This document shows, piece after piece, positions 42,703-54,154 of a stretch of DNA of 64,000 nucleotides. The translations under genes and the position numbers were made by a program. The number at the start of each line of letters is the position of its first letter. Position 1 is the stretch's first letter. Source of the DNA: Clostridiaceae bacterium. GTDB taxonomy: Bacteria > Bacillota > Clostridia > DSM-8532. The DNA is taken from positions 1-64,000 of the forward strand of contig JAAYKJ010000215.1 of assembly GCA_012522505.1 (NCBI GenBank). The letters are read 5' to 3'. The notes below the pieces were generated by a model. That model ran no database searches. It saw only the letters and a list, made by a program, of their open reading frames with translations, and had not been told where the DNA came from.

Positions 42703-42811
42703 ACTAGTGCAAACCCGAACTGAAATCTCCGGTTTTCGCATCATATCTTCTATCGATATTCTTATTATGCTTCTACCTGTCATCGATTAGGCAGAAATGT
42801 ATACTGCTGTG

Positions 42812-43153
42812 CTACTTAATCTTTGTTCCACATTGCGCACAAAAGACTGTCTCTGCACTGACTTCGGTGCCACACTGCGGGCACTTTACTGCATTTTTAA
42901 TTTCCAATATCTTATTTTGATATTCTTCAATCTTGGCCTCAAATTCTGCAATTTGACTGCATTGTTCGCTCATGCCCAAATCATTGCCCATCTTGTATTG
43001 TTCATAAACAGCAGCACCCATTTCATTATACAGCCGATTGATCTTTTCCTTTTCCTGAGAAATGCTCATATTGAGTTTGGTTGTTTCGACCACATCGCTG
43101 GATTTTTGAGCAACATTCTTTCCGAATTTTTTTAAGTCATCAATGAACGCCAT
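42812..43153 (-). CDS. zinc-ribbon domain protein
   Basis: C-terminal CPQCGTEVSAETVFCAQCGTKI; N-terminal coiled coil. Confidence 0.85.
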   Translation of the reverse strand: MAFIDDLKKFGKNVAQKSSDVVETTKLNMSISQEKEKINRLYNEMGAAVYEQYKMGNDLGMSEQCSQIAEFEAKIEEYQNKILEIKNAVKCPQCGTEVSAETVFCAQCGTKIK

Positions 43154-43283
43154 AACATGTACCCTCCATTTCCAAATTGCATTCTATACTTACTATAAGC
43201 ATATTATTTATTCCAAATAAAATCAAGAGCTAATCCTGACTATGCTATATTTATTCTATTTCCCGGAATTTTAGAACCCCATA

Positions 43284-43748
43284 CTATTCCAATTCAATCG
43301 CATTGTTCTCCTTCACCGATATCCACAGTGTCAAGCTTGATGACAGGGCTACCTTATCTACAATCAGCTGGTATTGGTACTTATCTGTTCTGAACAATCT
43401 TTTGTCTATAACCTGTATGACCAAATCCAGATCGATTTCTTTCGTTCTCTTTCCAAGGAGAACATCATATTTCTGTTTCACGGTTTTCTCCAGGATCATC
43501 CTCTCAAGCTCGTTGTCCAGTTCAATGTAGACGACGACATCCTTTAGGGTCTGCTCCTTTTCCGGCTGTGAATCCATTAGTTTTTCAAGCTTTGTTCTGC
43601 ATTCTTCCAGAGAGGTTTCCAAAAACATATTTCTTTTATGAAGTGCATCGATTTTTCCAGCCACCAGAATGTTCCATAACAAAACACCCAGGACCATACC
43701 AAACAAGAGGCCGGTAAAGGATATGAGGAGCCCGGCTCTTTTCTTCAT
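43284..43748 (-). CDS. ytrI: YtrI-like sporulation membrane protein
   Basis: N-terminal TM, position immediately downstream of ytrH, near dnaE as in Bacilli. Confidence 0.6.
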   Translation of the reverse strand: MKKRAGLLISFTGLLFGMVLGVLLWNILVAGKIDALHKRNMFLETSLEECRTKLEKLMDSQPEKEQTLKDVVVYIELDNELERMILEKTVKQKYDVLLGKRTKEIDLDLVIQVIDKRLFRTDKYQYQLIVDKVALSSSLTLWISVKENNAIELE

Positions 43749-44080
43749 GGAATCCTGTTCCCGAAGTCAGGGATAAGCTTTAGCATATATGCGGCGAAAT
43801 TTGCACCCACCATAGCAATGACAATGAAGATAACTTCTTTTACCATGCCCCGGATTTCTCCCTTCAAAATACCTTTCTCAAACATCTTAAGGGAATCAAA
43901 TGATCCACCCAGAGCAATTGCTATCGCCCAGACTTTTACAAATACAGTCATATCGGTCATTGCTTTCAACGGCGGATGGTTATTTATCACAGCGGCTATT
44001 CCTGAAAAGCATCCCGCTCCGAAAACAACACCGAAGGCAACGAGGAAATGATATATCAGCATCTCCCAAAATGATGACAC
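43745..44080 (-). CDS. ytrH: YtrH family sporulation protein
   Basis: FLVAFGVVFGAGCFSGIAAVINNHPPL...AIALGGSFDSLKMFEKG. Confidence 0.82.
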   Translation of the reverse strand: MSSFWEMLIYHFLVAFGVVFGAGCFSGIAAVINNHPPLKAMTDMTVFVKVWAIAIALGGSFDSLKMFEKGILKGEIRGMVKEVIFIVIAMVGANFAAYMLKLIPDFGNRIP

Positions 44081-44148
44081 GCTTCAATACCCCATTTGGA
44101 TAATTCAATTCAATTTTACGCAATGAACCATAAAAACAGAACTTGTTG

Positions 44149-44190
44149 TGACGTACTCCCACCACCCAAAGAGGTGGGAGACTACTTGTT
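44149..44190. repeat. orphan hairpin resembling an IS200/IS605-type end
   Basis: TGACGTACTCCCACCACCCAAAGAGGTGGGAGACTACTTG; no transposase or tnpB ORF nearby. Confidence 0.4.
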
Positions 44191-44198
44191 ATCTAAGC

Positions 44199-45425
44199 TC
44201 ATGCCTTATTCAAATTTTTCCGGATCATTGAATATGGCTGAACCTTTTTTGAAATCATCATCTTCAATCTCATTTGAGGGTGAGGAGCACTGGTGATCAG
44301 ACAACCTTCCATGTCCCACATATCTTCTACAATCAGGGGAATATTGGTACCATCTGGTTGCATGATCTCTATTTCATCCCCCTTTAGAATCCTGTTACGC
44401 TGTTCTATCAGAAGGGTTCCGGTTGATTCATCATATTCGTGCACGACACCAACAAATTCCCATGTTTTGATATACCCTCCTGAGCTGTATTTTTGGCTTT
44501 CAGGACCTGGTTTGTTAAGGAAAAAACCGGTTGTAAAGCTGCGGTGGCTGACCTTTGACACCTCTTCCAGCCACTTGTGATCGAAAACATAATTGTCAGG
44601 ATCTTGCAAGTAAGCATCCAAGGCCATACGATAAGCCCTTACAATGGTTGCCACATAAAATGCACTTTTCATCCGTCCTTCTATTTTGAAGCTGGTAACC
44701 CCCGAACGAATAAGATCGGGAATATGCTCTATCATACACAGATCCTTCGAATTGAAAAGAAAGGTTCCCGAACCATCTTCGACAACCGGGAAATATTCGC
44801 CGGGACGCTTTTCCTCCATCAAGTAATATTTCCAGCGACACGGGTGAGCGCAATCGCCCCGGTTTGCATCCCTGCCACATAAAAAATTGCTTAGCAGGCA
44901 CCTTCCGGAATAGGAAATACACATGGCGCCATGAACAAATGCTTCTATTTCAAGGGATGGCAACTGCTGGTGAATGAAAGCAAGCTCATCCAACGATAAT
45001 TCCCTGGCGGCAATCATTCTTGATGCCCCCTGTTGCTGCCAGAACCGAGCACTGTGATGATTGGTTATGTTGGCCTGCGTACTGATATGCACCGGTAGAT
45101 CCGGGCTTATCTCTCTGACCAAAGAAAAAACTCCGGGATCAGAAACGATGACAGCATCAACACCCAGCTGAGTGATGTATTGAATATATTCCCCCATCCC
45201 GGTAAAATCCTGATTATGGGGCAATGTGTTCATCGTCACATATACTTTCTTGTTTCTGTGGTGTGCATATTCCAGCGCTGCCTCCAATTCTTCATCGGAA
45301 AAGTTTCCCGCTCCCGCACGCAGGCCAAAGCGTTGTCCGGCTAGATAAACCGCATCGGCTCCATACAAAATAGCCATTTGAAGTTTTTCCATATTGCCCG
45401 CGGGGGCAAGCAGCTCGATGGGCAT
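44199..45425 (-). CDS. peptidase U32 family protein
   Basis: IELLAPAGNMEKLQMAILYGADAVYLAG, ISYSGRCLLSNFLCGRDANRGDCAHPCRW. Confidence 0.94.
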   Translation of the reverse strand: MPIELLAPAGNMEKLQMAILYGADAVYLAGQRFGLRAGAGNFSDEELEAALEYAHHRNKKVYVTMNTLPHNQDFTGMGEYIQYITQLGVDAVIVSDPGVFSLVREISPDLPVHISTQANITNHHSARFWQQQGASRMIAARELSLDELAFIHQQLPSLEIEAFVHGAMCISYSGRCLLSNFLCGRDANRGDCAHPCRWKYYLMEEKRPGEYFPVVEDGSGTFLFNSKDLCMIEHIPDLIRSGVTSFKIEGRMKSAFYVATIVRAYRMALDAYLQDPDNYVFDHKWLEEVSKVSHRSFTTGFFLNKPGPESQKYSSGGYIKTWEFVGVVHEYDESTGTLLIEQRNRILKGDEIEIMQPDGTNIPLIVEDMWDMEGCLITSAPHPQMRLKMMISKKVQPYSMIRKNLNKA

Positions 45426-45439
45426 CTTTCTTCCTCCAG

Positions 45440-46126
45440 TCACTTTTTTATACTCACAGCCATCCCATCACCAATCGGGATAATACTTGTTAACAGATTG
45501 TCATCCGACATGAGTGCATCGATATATGCTTTAAGCCTTGTAGCGATTGTACGGTGTTTATGTTCGATAAATCCTTCTTTTGCGACCATTCCACGGTATA
45601 GAATATTATCTGACACCAAAACTCCGCCTGGATTCAGCAGGCGGAGACAATGCGGCAGAAACTCCATATACTGCCCCTTCGCGGCATCCAAAAAAATCAT
45701 ATCGTAGGGGGTGGTCAGACATTGCAATACTTCAGCAGCGTCGCCGTGTATTACCCTTATCGTCGTCTTTATACCAGATCTTTCTATATACCTGTTTGCC
45801 TCTTGAACCCTGTCTTCGTCAATTTCAATCGTATCAACCACACCCTGCGTTCCCATTTCACTGGCAAGAATGATTGCTGAGTATCCAATTGCTGTCCCGA
45901 CCTCCAATATCCTGCGCGGCCTTGCCAACGTGCATAAAACCCGTAACAAACGCGAGGATTCCCTTTGTATAACAGGAATATGGTTGTTGATGGCGTATTC
46001 TTCCATTTCGACTAAAAGTGGTTCCCTATGCTTGGTCACATCAAACAGGTAATCCCGGATATGCGGATAATTGATTTCATTTTCCAAAGCTTCACACCTC
46101 CACAACAACCCTGCCAGAGAAACCAT
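45440..46126 (-). CDS. SAM-dependent O-methyltransferase (YrrM/TrmR-like)
   Basis: ILEVGTAIGYSAIILA, DMIFLDAAKGQYMEFLP. Confidence 0.9.
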   Translation of the reverse strand: MVSLAGLLWRCEALENEINYPHIRDYLFDVTKHREPLLVEMEEYAINNHIPVIQRESSRLLRVLCTLARPRRILEVGTAIGYSAIILASEMGTQGVVDTIEIDEDRVQEANRYIERSGIKTTIRVIHGDAAEVLQCLTTPYDMIFLDAAKGQYMEFLPHCLRLLNPGGVLVSDNILYRGMVAKEGFIEHKHRTIATRLKAYIDALMSDDNLLTSIIPIGDGMAVSIKK

Positions 46127-46161
46127 TTGAAAGAAGAACCAGGTGGCATTGCTCCTGGCTC

Positions 46162-47253
46162 TTAATTCTTCATTCCGTATGCATGCAGATCCCTGTCATG
46201 TCCGGTGATGGTTTCATTATAGATAACTGTTCCATCGGGTGGCGAGAAGAAGAAAAAGTAATTGGTGTCTTCCGGGTAAAGCGCCGCTTCTATGGCATCC
46301 GCTCTGGGAGAGCAAATTGGCCCTGGCGGAAGGCCATCGTGAATATAAGTGTTATATGGGCTGTCGATTTGCAAATCTTTAAACGTGACAAGCTGTATTC
46401 TGCCCAACCCGGCCATAATTCTGGCATATTGGATGGTCGCATCGGTTTCCAAGCGCGGAAAGCCACGGCTGTTCAGTCGGTTGTGAAAAACACTGGATAT
46501 CTTTTTATAATCGCTTAAATACTTTGCTTCCATTTCAATAATGGACGCCAGTGTGATCACTTCATCGACTGTCATACCAAGCTCATCGGCCCGGGTATAC
46601 CATTCGGGCTTAAAAATGGAATCAAACTCTCTCAACAGCCTGTCAACGATTTCCTCTTCTTTCCAATCCATGTCTATCTTGTAGGTGTCTGGATACAGAT
46701 AGCCCTCAAGAGGATACAAACGTTCAGGCACATCCTCTAAAAAACTGTACTTTTTAATATGGGTTTTGCACAAAGACTCGAACCTTTCTCTGTCGACGAT
46801 ATCCCTCTCGGAAAGATAATCGAGCAGTTCAACGACCGTGAACCCCTCGGGTATGCGTATGTCTTTTGATGGGTTGGCCAGTGGATTGTTGGTAAGCACC
46901 AGCAGCAGCCCCTCATAATTTAATTCTCTGCTGATAATATGCTTCCCGGCTTTGTATTCCCCATCGTAACCGTTCAGCAGTGATAGAAATTTAAAGATAC
47001 GGGGATACTCCACTAGCTTCATTTCATACAGCAGATTCGCAATGTCCGTGGTGGTATAGCCCTCTGGAATCTCAATTTCAATCTGCTGTTCCTTCGGGAT
47101 CTCTATCTTACCGGTCTGTACATATTCAAGCCCAAATTCTGTGAGATAGCTGTAAGATATATAGGCCGCAGAAAAAAACAAAGCCATGCATATAACGACA
47201 AATATCAAGAAGCGTAAAAACCATCTTTTCTTTTTTTTCCCCGGTTTAGCCAT
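46162..47253 (-). CDS. mltG: endolytic transglycosylase MltG
   Basis: Single TM then LASIIEMEAKYLSDYKKISSVFHNRLNSRGFPRLETDATIQYA, PYNTYIHDGLPPGPICSP. Confidence 0.94.
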   Translation of the reverse strand: MAKPGKKKKRWFLRFLIFVVICMALFFSAAYISYSYLTEFGLEYVQTGKIEIPKEQQIEIEIPEGYTTTDIANLLYEMKLVEYPRIFKFLSLLNGYDGEYKAGKHIISRELNYEGLLLVLTNNPLANPSKDIRIPEGFTVVELLDYLSERDIVDRERFESLCKTHIKKYSFLEDVPERLYPLEGYLYPDTYKIDMDWKEEEIVDRLLREFDSIFKPEWYTRADELGMTVDEVITLASIIEMEAKYLSDYKKISSVFHNRLNSRGFPRLETDATIQYARIMAGLGRIQLVTFKDLQIDSPYNTYIHDGLPPGPICSPRADAIEAALYPEDTNYFFFFSPPDGTVIYNETITGHDRDLHAYGMKN

Positions 47254-47316
47254 AGCGCCACCTTCCTATAAACGCAATCGAAACTGGTTCTACCCCAGCG
47301 CCAGCGTCGCCATACA

Positions 47317-49140
47317 TCAGCTGTTTTTCTTTTTACCCTTGGCCCTGAGATTTGCATCCAGTATTTTTTTTCTAAGCCTTATATTCTTCGGTGTAATCTC
47401 TACAAGCTCATCATCCGCAATAAATTCAAGGCAGGCCTCAAGGCTCATATTCCTGGGCGGAACAAGCCTTAATGCTTCGTCGGAACCCGCGGCCCGTATG
47501 TTGGAGACATGCTTTTTCTTGCATACATTTATGACCAGATCATCCGTTCTGGCACTTTCACCAACAATCATACCCTCATACACCTGCTGCCCGGGACCAA
47601 TAAACAAAGTGCCCCGTTCCTGTGCATTATATAGCCCATAGGAAATAGCTTCCCCGGTTTCCCATGCTATCAGTGACCCGCGGGTTCTGCCGCGGACTTC
47701 CCCTTTGAACGGTTCATAGCCATGAAAAACATGATTCATTATACCATTTCCCCTTGTATCAGTCAAAAATTCGGAGCGGAATCCAATCAGCCCTCTGGCA
47801 GGAATTTTGTACTCCAATCTGGTTAATCCCTGACTGGGAGTGTGCATATTCGCAATTTCGCCTCTTCGTGCTCCCAGTTTTTCCATAACAGAGCCCATAT
47901 ATTCCTCAGGAACGTCAATGATCAAATATTCAATCGGTTCATACAACTCACCATCGATCATTTTGGTGATAACCTCAGGTTTGGAAACCTGAAATTCATA
48001 TCCCTCCCTGCGCATGGTTTCAATCAGAATGGCCAGATGAAGTTCTCCTCTGCCCGAAACTTTGAAGTTATCCGGGGAATCCGTTTGTTCCACCTTCAGA
48101 CTCAAATTTGTTTCCTTTTCCTTGAAAAGCCTGCTGCGAAGATGCCTTGAGGTTACATACACTCCTTCCTTCCCTGCGAAAGGACTGTTGTTCACCACAA
48201 ATTGCATGGAAATCGTGGGCTCATCCAAATCGATAAATGGCAATGGTTCCGGATACTCCAGGTCACATATGGTTTCTCCGATAGTGATATCCTCTGCCCC
48301 TGTCAGGCAGACGATTTCTCCTGCCTGGGCTTGTTCCACATCGGTGCGCTTCAACCCGGTGAAGATCTGTAGTGTTCCCACTTTTACTTGCTCGGTAGAC
48401 CCGTCCTTTCTGCACACTACCACTTTTTGGCCTTTGGTGATTTTGCCTCTTTCGATACGGCCGATGGCAATTGTCCCAACATACTCATCAAAATCCAGCG
48501 ATGAGATCAACAGCTGAAGAGGTTCTTCCACCTCCCCTTTGGGTGCAGGAACATACTTTATGATTGTATCGAAAAGTACAGACAGATCATGGGGTTCATC
48601 TGCGGAATCCAAATAAGCAAGCCCATCCCTGCCAGAAGCATAAACAACCGGAAATTCAAGCTGATCTTCGTTGGCTTCCAGCTCAATGAAAAGATCCAGT
48701 ATTTCGTCGATCACCTCTTGAGAGCGTGCCTCCCTGCGATCGACTTTATTGATCACAACAATGGGCTTCAAGTCTAAATTTAAAGCTTTCTGCAGAACAA
48801 ACCTGGTTTGGGGCATTGGTCCTTCAAAGGCATCAACCAGCAATAGAACCCCGTCAACCATTTTTAAAATTCGTTCCACTTCACCGCCAAAATCAGCATG
48901 TCCGGGGGTATCCACTATATTGATACGGATTCCTTTATATTGAACGGCTGTGTTTTTTGACATGATCGTAATTCCCTTCTCCCGTTCAAGATCGTTGGAA
49001 TCCATCACTCGTTCCAAAACCTTTTCATTTTCCCTGAATATACCGCTCTGTTTTAACATGGCATCAACCAGTGTTGTTTTCCCATGGTCGACATGAGCAA
49101 TGATTGCAATATTTCTTATGTCATTACGAAACGCCGGCAT
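47317..49140 (-). CDS. typA: translational GTPase TypA/BipA
   Basis: [43 protein letters not shown]; full length. Confidence 0.97.
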   Translation of the reverse strand: MPAFRNDIRNIAIIAHVDHGKTTLVDAMLKQSGIFRENEKVLERVMDSNDLEREKGITIMSKNTAVQYKGIRINIVDTPGHADFGGEVERILKMVDGVLLLVDAFEGPMPQTRFVLQKALNLDLKPIVVINKVDRREARSQEVIDEILDLFIELEANEDQLEFPVVYASGRDGLAYLDSADEPHDLSVLFDTIIKYVPAPKGEVEEPLQLLISSLDFDEYVGTIAIGRIERGKITKGQKVVVCRKDGSTEQVKVGTLQIFTGLKRTDVEQAQAGEIVCLTGAEDITIGETICDLEYPEPLPFIDLDEPTISMQFVVNNSPFAGKEGVYVTSRHLRSRLFKEKETNLSLKVEQTDSPDNFKVSGRGELHLAILIETMRREGYEFQVSKPEVITKMIDGELYEPIEYLIIDVPEEYMGSVMEKLGARRGEIANMHTPSQGLTRLEYKIPARGLIGFRSEFLTDTRGNGIMNHVFHGYEPFKGEVRGRTRGSLIAWETGEAISYGLYNAQERGTLFIGPGQQVYEGMIVGESARTDDLVINVCKKKHVSNIRAAGSDEALRLVPPRNMSLEACLEFIADDELVEITPKNIRLRKKILDANLRAKGKKKNS

Positions 49141-49382
49141 TCTTTCACTCCCTTACATCACTTTTCCCATTCTAATCTTATGGATAAGGGATTGTCAATA
49201 AATTTTTCATGAAAAATCTCATCAGTACCGTATCAGACACCGGGATTAACACTGGATTTCAAAACACCCAAAGACATGTTTGAGACTTAAAAAACCAAGG
49301 GTAACAGAAGTGGGCAAGCCTTGGCTTGCCCCACTAATGAACCGATATTGATTTGAAAGGATTCGACAAGATGCTGCCTGAG

Positions 49383-51974
49383 CTAACCGCGAAATAGCAG
49401 GCCACGGAGCAGAATCCTACGGAAAAAGTACATCGTACGTCCCGTTTTGATCCTTGCTTCCCCTGCAAAATCGAAAATCTTCTTCTTCTGCTTATTTTTG
49501 TCAGGAGCATGCGCTCCAAAGCGGACGCTGTAAAAAACATCAACCATCTCGGCCATAGTCATATGAGTAAACTGAAACCGTTCATCAACCCGCTTGGCAT
49601 AATCCTTTGGCGTCTCACCAAGGCGTACTTCACACCCGGCCTGACACAGAAGGGTGACAAGGTGCCTGTAAAGCCAGATAACACTTTTTTGTGGTGACAT
49701 CATGTTCAGGATCAGACGCCGAATCAGCACAAACAACAGGTTGAGAAGCATGACAAACAGAATAGCCACAACAAAACAGATGAAAATCGTTACTGTGGTA
49801 ACTTCCCTGCCCTCATCGTTCTGCAAATCAATATTGATGTTCGGATTATAGGATAATTGCGATGACGGTTCCTCGAATTCCATTGGTATCCTCTCATAGT
49901 TTCCTTCACCGGAGCTCTCTGTTAGGCTGACCAAATAATTCATAGCACCGGCAAAGGTGCTGGTGGGCTCGAAAGTTACCCATCCTACGCCTTCCAGATA
50001 AACCTCTGTCCATGCATGGGCATTTTGATTGGTAACATGGTAATAACCGTTTTCATCAGGTTTCTCGGGCATGGCAAATCCTTCAACATACCTGGCTGGT
50101 ATCCCCAGTGCTCTGGTCAGGATACATAGTGCACTGGCATAATAAGAACAATACCCTTCTTTCCCTTCGAAAAGGAAATAATCTACAAAATCTTGATCTT
50201 CCGGAGGGGTTTGTGGCGTAAGTGTATATGTATAGTTATTCTGTAGATATTCCTCCAATGCCTTCACTTTGGAATATGTCGTTGAATGGTCTTGAGTCAG
50301 CATCATTGCAAAGTCCAGTACCCGTTGCGGGGTTTCTTCAGGGATCTGCGTATACAGCTGATATACTTCATTCCGGTGTCGTTCCAGGTCCCGATAAACC
50401 TGCAACAAATTCTTAAGATCTATTTGCATGGTCCCCACATTGGTAATATCACTTTGTTCCAACTGTTCGAAGAACTTTTGGTTGTTTTCGTTAAATCGTC
50501 GGTATATCCCTGGTTTGCTCATGTTAAAATAATTTTCCATAACCTTCATGCCATAAGCAGGCTGAATATAATCATATTTATATTGGCTATCCCCAGCCAA
50601 CCTTCTGTCAGCTTGAAAAATGCCATCAAAACTCTCTTTAATAATATATTTTTCGTCTCTTAACCCGAGTATCGGCTGGTATAATTTTAATGGAGTAAAC
50701 AATGATTTCGTTCGTACATTAAGATGTCTTATTGTGAGTTCTTTCTGAGGATGTATGGTTGACAGAAGGCCGGGCATATGATCCTCCCGCACAAAATCCA
50801 GATATTGATCGGGGGTAATGGTTTCAAGCTTTCTTAATGAAGTCGTTTCATCACTGCCTACAGAAAAAGCAGCATTACCCTCTTCCTCTGCAAAACCGTC
50901 TCTGCTGTGTTCTGGTAAAGTGGGGCCATTCTTCAGTATTTGCTCGATCGTTTCCACACCCCAGATTTCCATATCGATTGCCGTGGCTTTCCAACCATAG
51001 CGAAGCTCACGATGGTCCAACGTTCTGTCGCTCAGATAGTCCTGCCCTGATTTATCACTTGCTTCCCAGCCAAGCCCGGTATACTGATCATAAACCGCTC
51101 CCCTCAAATAAACCCTTGCCGGCGCCTTAACAACCATGACAGGGGTATAATCTGGCCTTACAGGCCCTCCTAGCTTGGAGGGATCCCCAAACCCGGTATT
51201 GGCCAGAGAAAAATGGTCATATCGGTCAATGTCGAATTTCATGGAAATATCCCAGTACCAATCATTGATTTTTTCATCAAGCCAGGGCCATTGGATGGGT
51301 AATTCACTGAACGAAAAGGTGGCTGTGATCAACAAAACCACGAGGGCAACCGGTATAAAATAGACCAGTGCGCTTGTATCGGAAGGGATCCCTTTTCGAA
51401 CAGAGGCCTTTTCTCTGTGAAGGATGTATTTGTGATAGATGAAGCATACGATTGCCACGGTGATGAAAACATAAAAGGACATCTTATCCACATGACGAAA
51501 CATTCCCCAAAGGCACATAAAAAGAACAAATCCAGGAGTAATCAGCCAATAAAACCGAAATCGTGGCACAAGAGAATAATAAACTGGGATGGCCACCACA
51601 AGCGAAAAAAGCCCAACAGACAGCATTAGGGAACCCGTAGAAATCGTTTCGTTGTAATACCCTGTTCCTACCTGATACATAACCTGACCCAATGAAATCA
51701 CAGAACCAAAGGTTTGTTGAAGATTGGCAGTTCCATCCCGCAATAGAAGGTATGCTGCAAAGCCAATGCCCAGACCAACAGTGCAATAGAAAACAATACG
51801 CCCGGGGCGCGTATTAACAAGAAAGTAAAACAGAATGGCTGCCAGGGCAAAAAGAAACAACTGCCATCCGTTTACAGGAATATGCATCGGCACCGTTGCC
51901 GCTTTCAGAATGGCATAGAGATAGAACACACCTGTTAACCCCAGAAAAAATTGATTTCTGTAGTCCTTTTTCAT
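49383..51974 (-). CDS. transglutaminase-like domain membrane protein
   Basis: Multiple N-terminal TMs; transglutaminase core EGYCSYYASALCILTRALGIPARYVEGF...NQNAHAWTEVYLEGVGWVTFEPT. Confidence 0.92.
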   Translation of the reverse strand: MKKDYRNQFFLGLTGVFYLYAILKAATVPMHIPVNGWQLFLFALAAILFYFLVNTRPGRIVFYCTVGLGIGFAAYLLLRDGTANLQQTFGSVISLGQVMYQVGTGYYNETISTGSLMLSVGLFSLVVAIPVYYSLVPRFRFYWLITPGFVLFMCLWGMFRHVDKMSFYVFITVAIVCFIYHKYILHREKASVRKGIPSDTSALVYFIPVALVVLLITATFSFSELPIQWPWLDEKINDWYWDISMKFDIDRYDHFSLANTGFGDPSKLGGPVRPDYTPVMVVKAPARVYLRGAVYDQYTGLGWEASDKSGQDYLSDRTLDHRELRYGWKATAIDMEIWGVETIEQILKNGPTLPEHSRDGFAEEEGNAAFSVGSDETTSLRKLETITPDQYLDFVREDHMPGLLSTIHPQKELTIRHLNVRTKSLFTPLKLYQPILGLRDEKYIIKESFDGIFQADRRLAGDSQYKYDYIQPAYGMKVMENYFNMSKPGIYRRFNENNQKFFEQLEQSDITNVGTMQIDLKNLLQVYRDLERHRNEVYQLYTQIPEETPQRVLDFAMMLTQDHSTTYSKVKALEEYLQNNYTYTLTPQTPPEDQDFVDYFLFEGKEGYCSYYASALCILTRALGIPARYVEGFAMPEKPDENGYYHVTNQNAHAWTEVYLEGVGWVTFEPTSTFAGAMNYLVSLTESSGEGNYERIPMEFEEPSSQLSYNPNINIDLQNDEGREVTTVTIFICFVVAILFVMLLNLLFVLIRRLILNMMSPQKSVIWLYRHLVTLLCQAGCEVRLGETPKDYAKRVDERFQFTHMTMAEMVDVFYSVRFGAHAPDKNKQKKKIFDFAGEARIKTGRTMYFFRRILLRGLLFRG

Positions 51975-51988
51975 CAGATTTCTCTCCT

Positions 51989-53194
51989 TCATCCTGCTGT
52001 CTGCTTATTAACATCGCCAACCTTCAGGTTTTTAAACAAATGTATTACCCTGATCCCCAGTTCGGGCATTTCTTCTTCGAGCGCTTTTTCAACCTCGTGC
52101 TTCATATCCCCATCGAAAACTTCACAATAAAACAGTGAAACATCATGTCCGTTGGCATGCATTTTTTGAAGGCCGTCCAGGTGATTTTCGTCAACGACAG
52201 GCGTAAAAACCATCACGCTTTGCTTTTCTGGTATGCTGTCAATAAAGGTTCTCATCATCTCCTCAAAGGAAACCTTCTGATCAAATGGCATAAAGGACAG
52301 CAATTCGTATAGCTGTTCAAACCCATTCATATTGGAAAATTCAAGCGTAACCTGATCACTTCTGAAAAAGCAAAGCTTTAGAGCAATTCCCGTACTTAAG
52401 AATACCCTTGCCAGTGACACAAGAACCTCTATCGTTCTGTCTTCTATTTTCAAAACCTCTTCTGCCTCCCCGACAATTTCTTCGAGGTTCAGCATCACCC
52501 AAAATTCCTTTTCGGAGGAAGCATTGGTTTCCTTTATCATCCATTTGTGAAATTTCGACGAAAGCTTCCAATGGATTTTTTTCAGGCTATCACCGAATAT
52601 ATACTCCCGGATGTCGCGGATTTCGGTATGACCGATATTTTTTCTCTGGGATAAATACTCATTATCGGATAGCCTGATATAGGGAATTTCCAGTTCCTCC
52701 AGCGGTAAAATGCGAGGGTAAACTCTGATCAGTTTTGTTTCCTCGGGTAAATACCGTAAGCAGAACAGATTAAGAAAGTCCCGTACTTCAATTTTGGATA
52801 TGCCGATTTTATATTTCCCTCTGTACAGGATTGGAACATTGAAATGAAATGCCTGCTGGGAAAATGGCTTTAGTGTAAGTTGCTCATTTCTCATGTCTTT
52901 GATCAGCATCTGACCTTCCATATGCATATAAACAGTAAAATAAAGAATATGCAGCGGTGTTCCGTTATGGATGGTCATGGTATAATCCAGAACCTCACCC
53001 TTCTGGTATTCACGCTTGTTGATTTTCTCACCGTATCGGAAAGCATTGTAGACGATGACCAAGTATATGAAAGAAATGATTGGAAGCATCAGGACAATGT
53101 AAAAAAGCGTATACGGAAAGAAGCCGCCATCAAAATATATATAGACCAAAGACAAAAACAACAGGATGCCATATCCGATTCTATTTCTTTTCAT
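51989..53194 (-). CDS. DUF58 domain-containing protein
   Basis: IREYIFGDSLKKIHWKLSSKFHKWMIKE signature; overlapping operon with MoxR and transglutaminase genes. Confidence 0.92.
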   Translation of the reverse strand: MKRNRIGYGILLFLSLVYIYFDGGFFPYTLFYIVLMLPIISFIYLVIVYNAFRYGEKINKREYQKGEVLDYTMTIHNGTPLHILYFTVYMHMEGQMLIKDMRNEQLTLKPFSQQAFHFNVPILYRGKYKIGISKIEVRDFLNLFCLRYLPEETKLIRVYPRILPLEELEIPYIRLSDNEYLSQRKNIGHTEIRDIREYIFGDSLKKIHWKLSSKFHKWMIKETNASSEKEFWVMLNLEEIVGEAEEVLKIEDRTIEVLVSLARVFLSTGIALKLCFFRSDQVTLEFSNMNGFEQLYELLSFMPFDQKVSFEEMMRTFIDSIPEKQSVMVFTPVVDENHLDGLQKMHANGHDVSLFYCEVFDGDMKHEVEKALEEEMPELGIRVIHLFKNLKVGDVNKQTAG

Positions 53195-53221
53195 GGCTTC
53201 CTCCTTATCTTCTGTTCTCCA

Positions 53222-54154
53222 TCAGGAAGGTACCCTTATTTTTGAGAGGAGATCTGAAAGAATGCTTTCAGTAGTAACCTTGCGGATACGTGCTTCCTGC
53301 CGCAGGATCATCCGGTGGGACAACACCGGGATTACAAGGTTTTTCACATCATCTGGCGTAACATAATCCCTTCCCATATACATTGCCAATGCCTGTGAAG
53401 CCCGCATCAAATAAATGGAAGCCCTTGGGCTGCAGCCCAAAATAACTTGCTCCTGACGACGCGTGCTTTGAACGATATCAACAATATATTCGCCGATAGC
53501 ACGCTCTACGCGGACAGCCCTAACCTGCCTGCGCAGTTGTATAACCTGTTCGCCACTTGCCACTGCTTGCAGCTCATGCAGCGGGTTGTGCTCTTGAAAA
53601 CGGAATAGAATATTCACTTCATCTTCCATGTCGGGGTATCCCATGGTCACCTTCATTAAGAAACGATCCAACTGGGCTTCGGGCAACGGATAGGTACCCA
53701 TATATTCAACTGGGTTTTGTGTAGCAATAACCATGAACGGATCAGGTACCGAATAGGTGGCTCCATCCACTGTAACCTGCCTTTCTTCCATAACCTCCAG
53801 CATGCTGGCCTGGGTTTTGGGTGATGTGCGGTTGATCTCATCGGCCAGAATAATATGACTCATAATGCTGCCCTGTTTGTATTCAAATTCACTGGTTTTG
53901 GGGTTGAACATTGAAAACCCGGTTATGTCTGAGGGCAGAATATCCGGAGTGAACTGAATCCGGTTAAAGGTTACCCCAATAGATTTCGCAAGGGCATAAG
54001 CCATCGTTGTCTTCCCTATGCCTGGCACATCTTCTATCAAGACATGCCCGCCAGCGGCCAAACATACGACCATCAGCTTTGCAGCCCCACTTTGGCCGAC
54101 CATGACCTTCCCCATATTTTCTACAATCGTTTGCATTACAGACTTATTCTCCAT
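53222..54154 (-). CDS. MoxR family AAA ATPase
   Basis: GGHVLIEDVPGIGKTTMAYALAKSI, ILADEINRTSPKTQASMLEVMEERQVTVDG. Confidence 0.95.
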   Translation of the reverse strand: MENKSVMQTIVENMGKVMVGQSGAAKLMVVCLAAGGHVLIEDVPGIGKTTMAYALAKSIGVTFNRIQFTPDILPSDITGFSMFNPKTSEFEYKQGSIMSHIILADEINRTSPKTQASMLEVMEERQVTVDGATYSVPDPFMVIATQNPVEYMGTYPLPEAQLDRFLMKVTMGYPDMEDEVNILFRFQEHNPLHELQAVASGEQVIQLRRQVRAVRVERAIGEYIVDIVQSTRRQEQVILGCSPRASIYLMRASQALAMYMGRDYVTPDDVKNLVIPVLSHRMILRQEARIRKVTTESILSDLLSKIRVPS

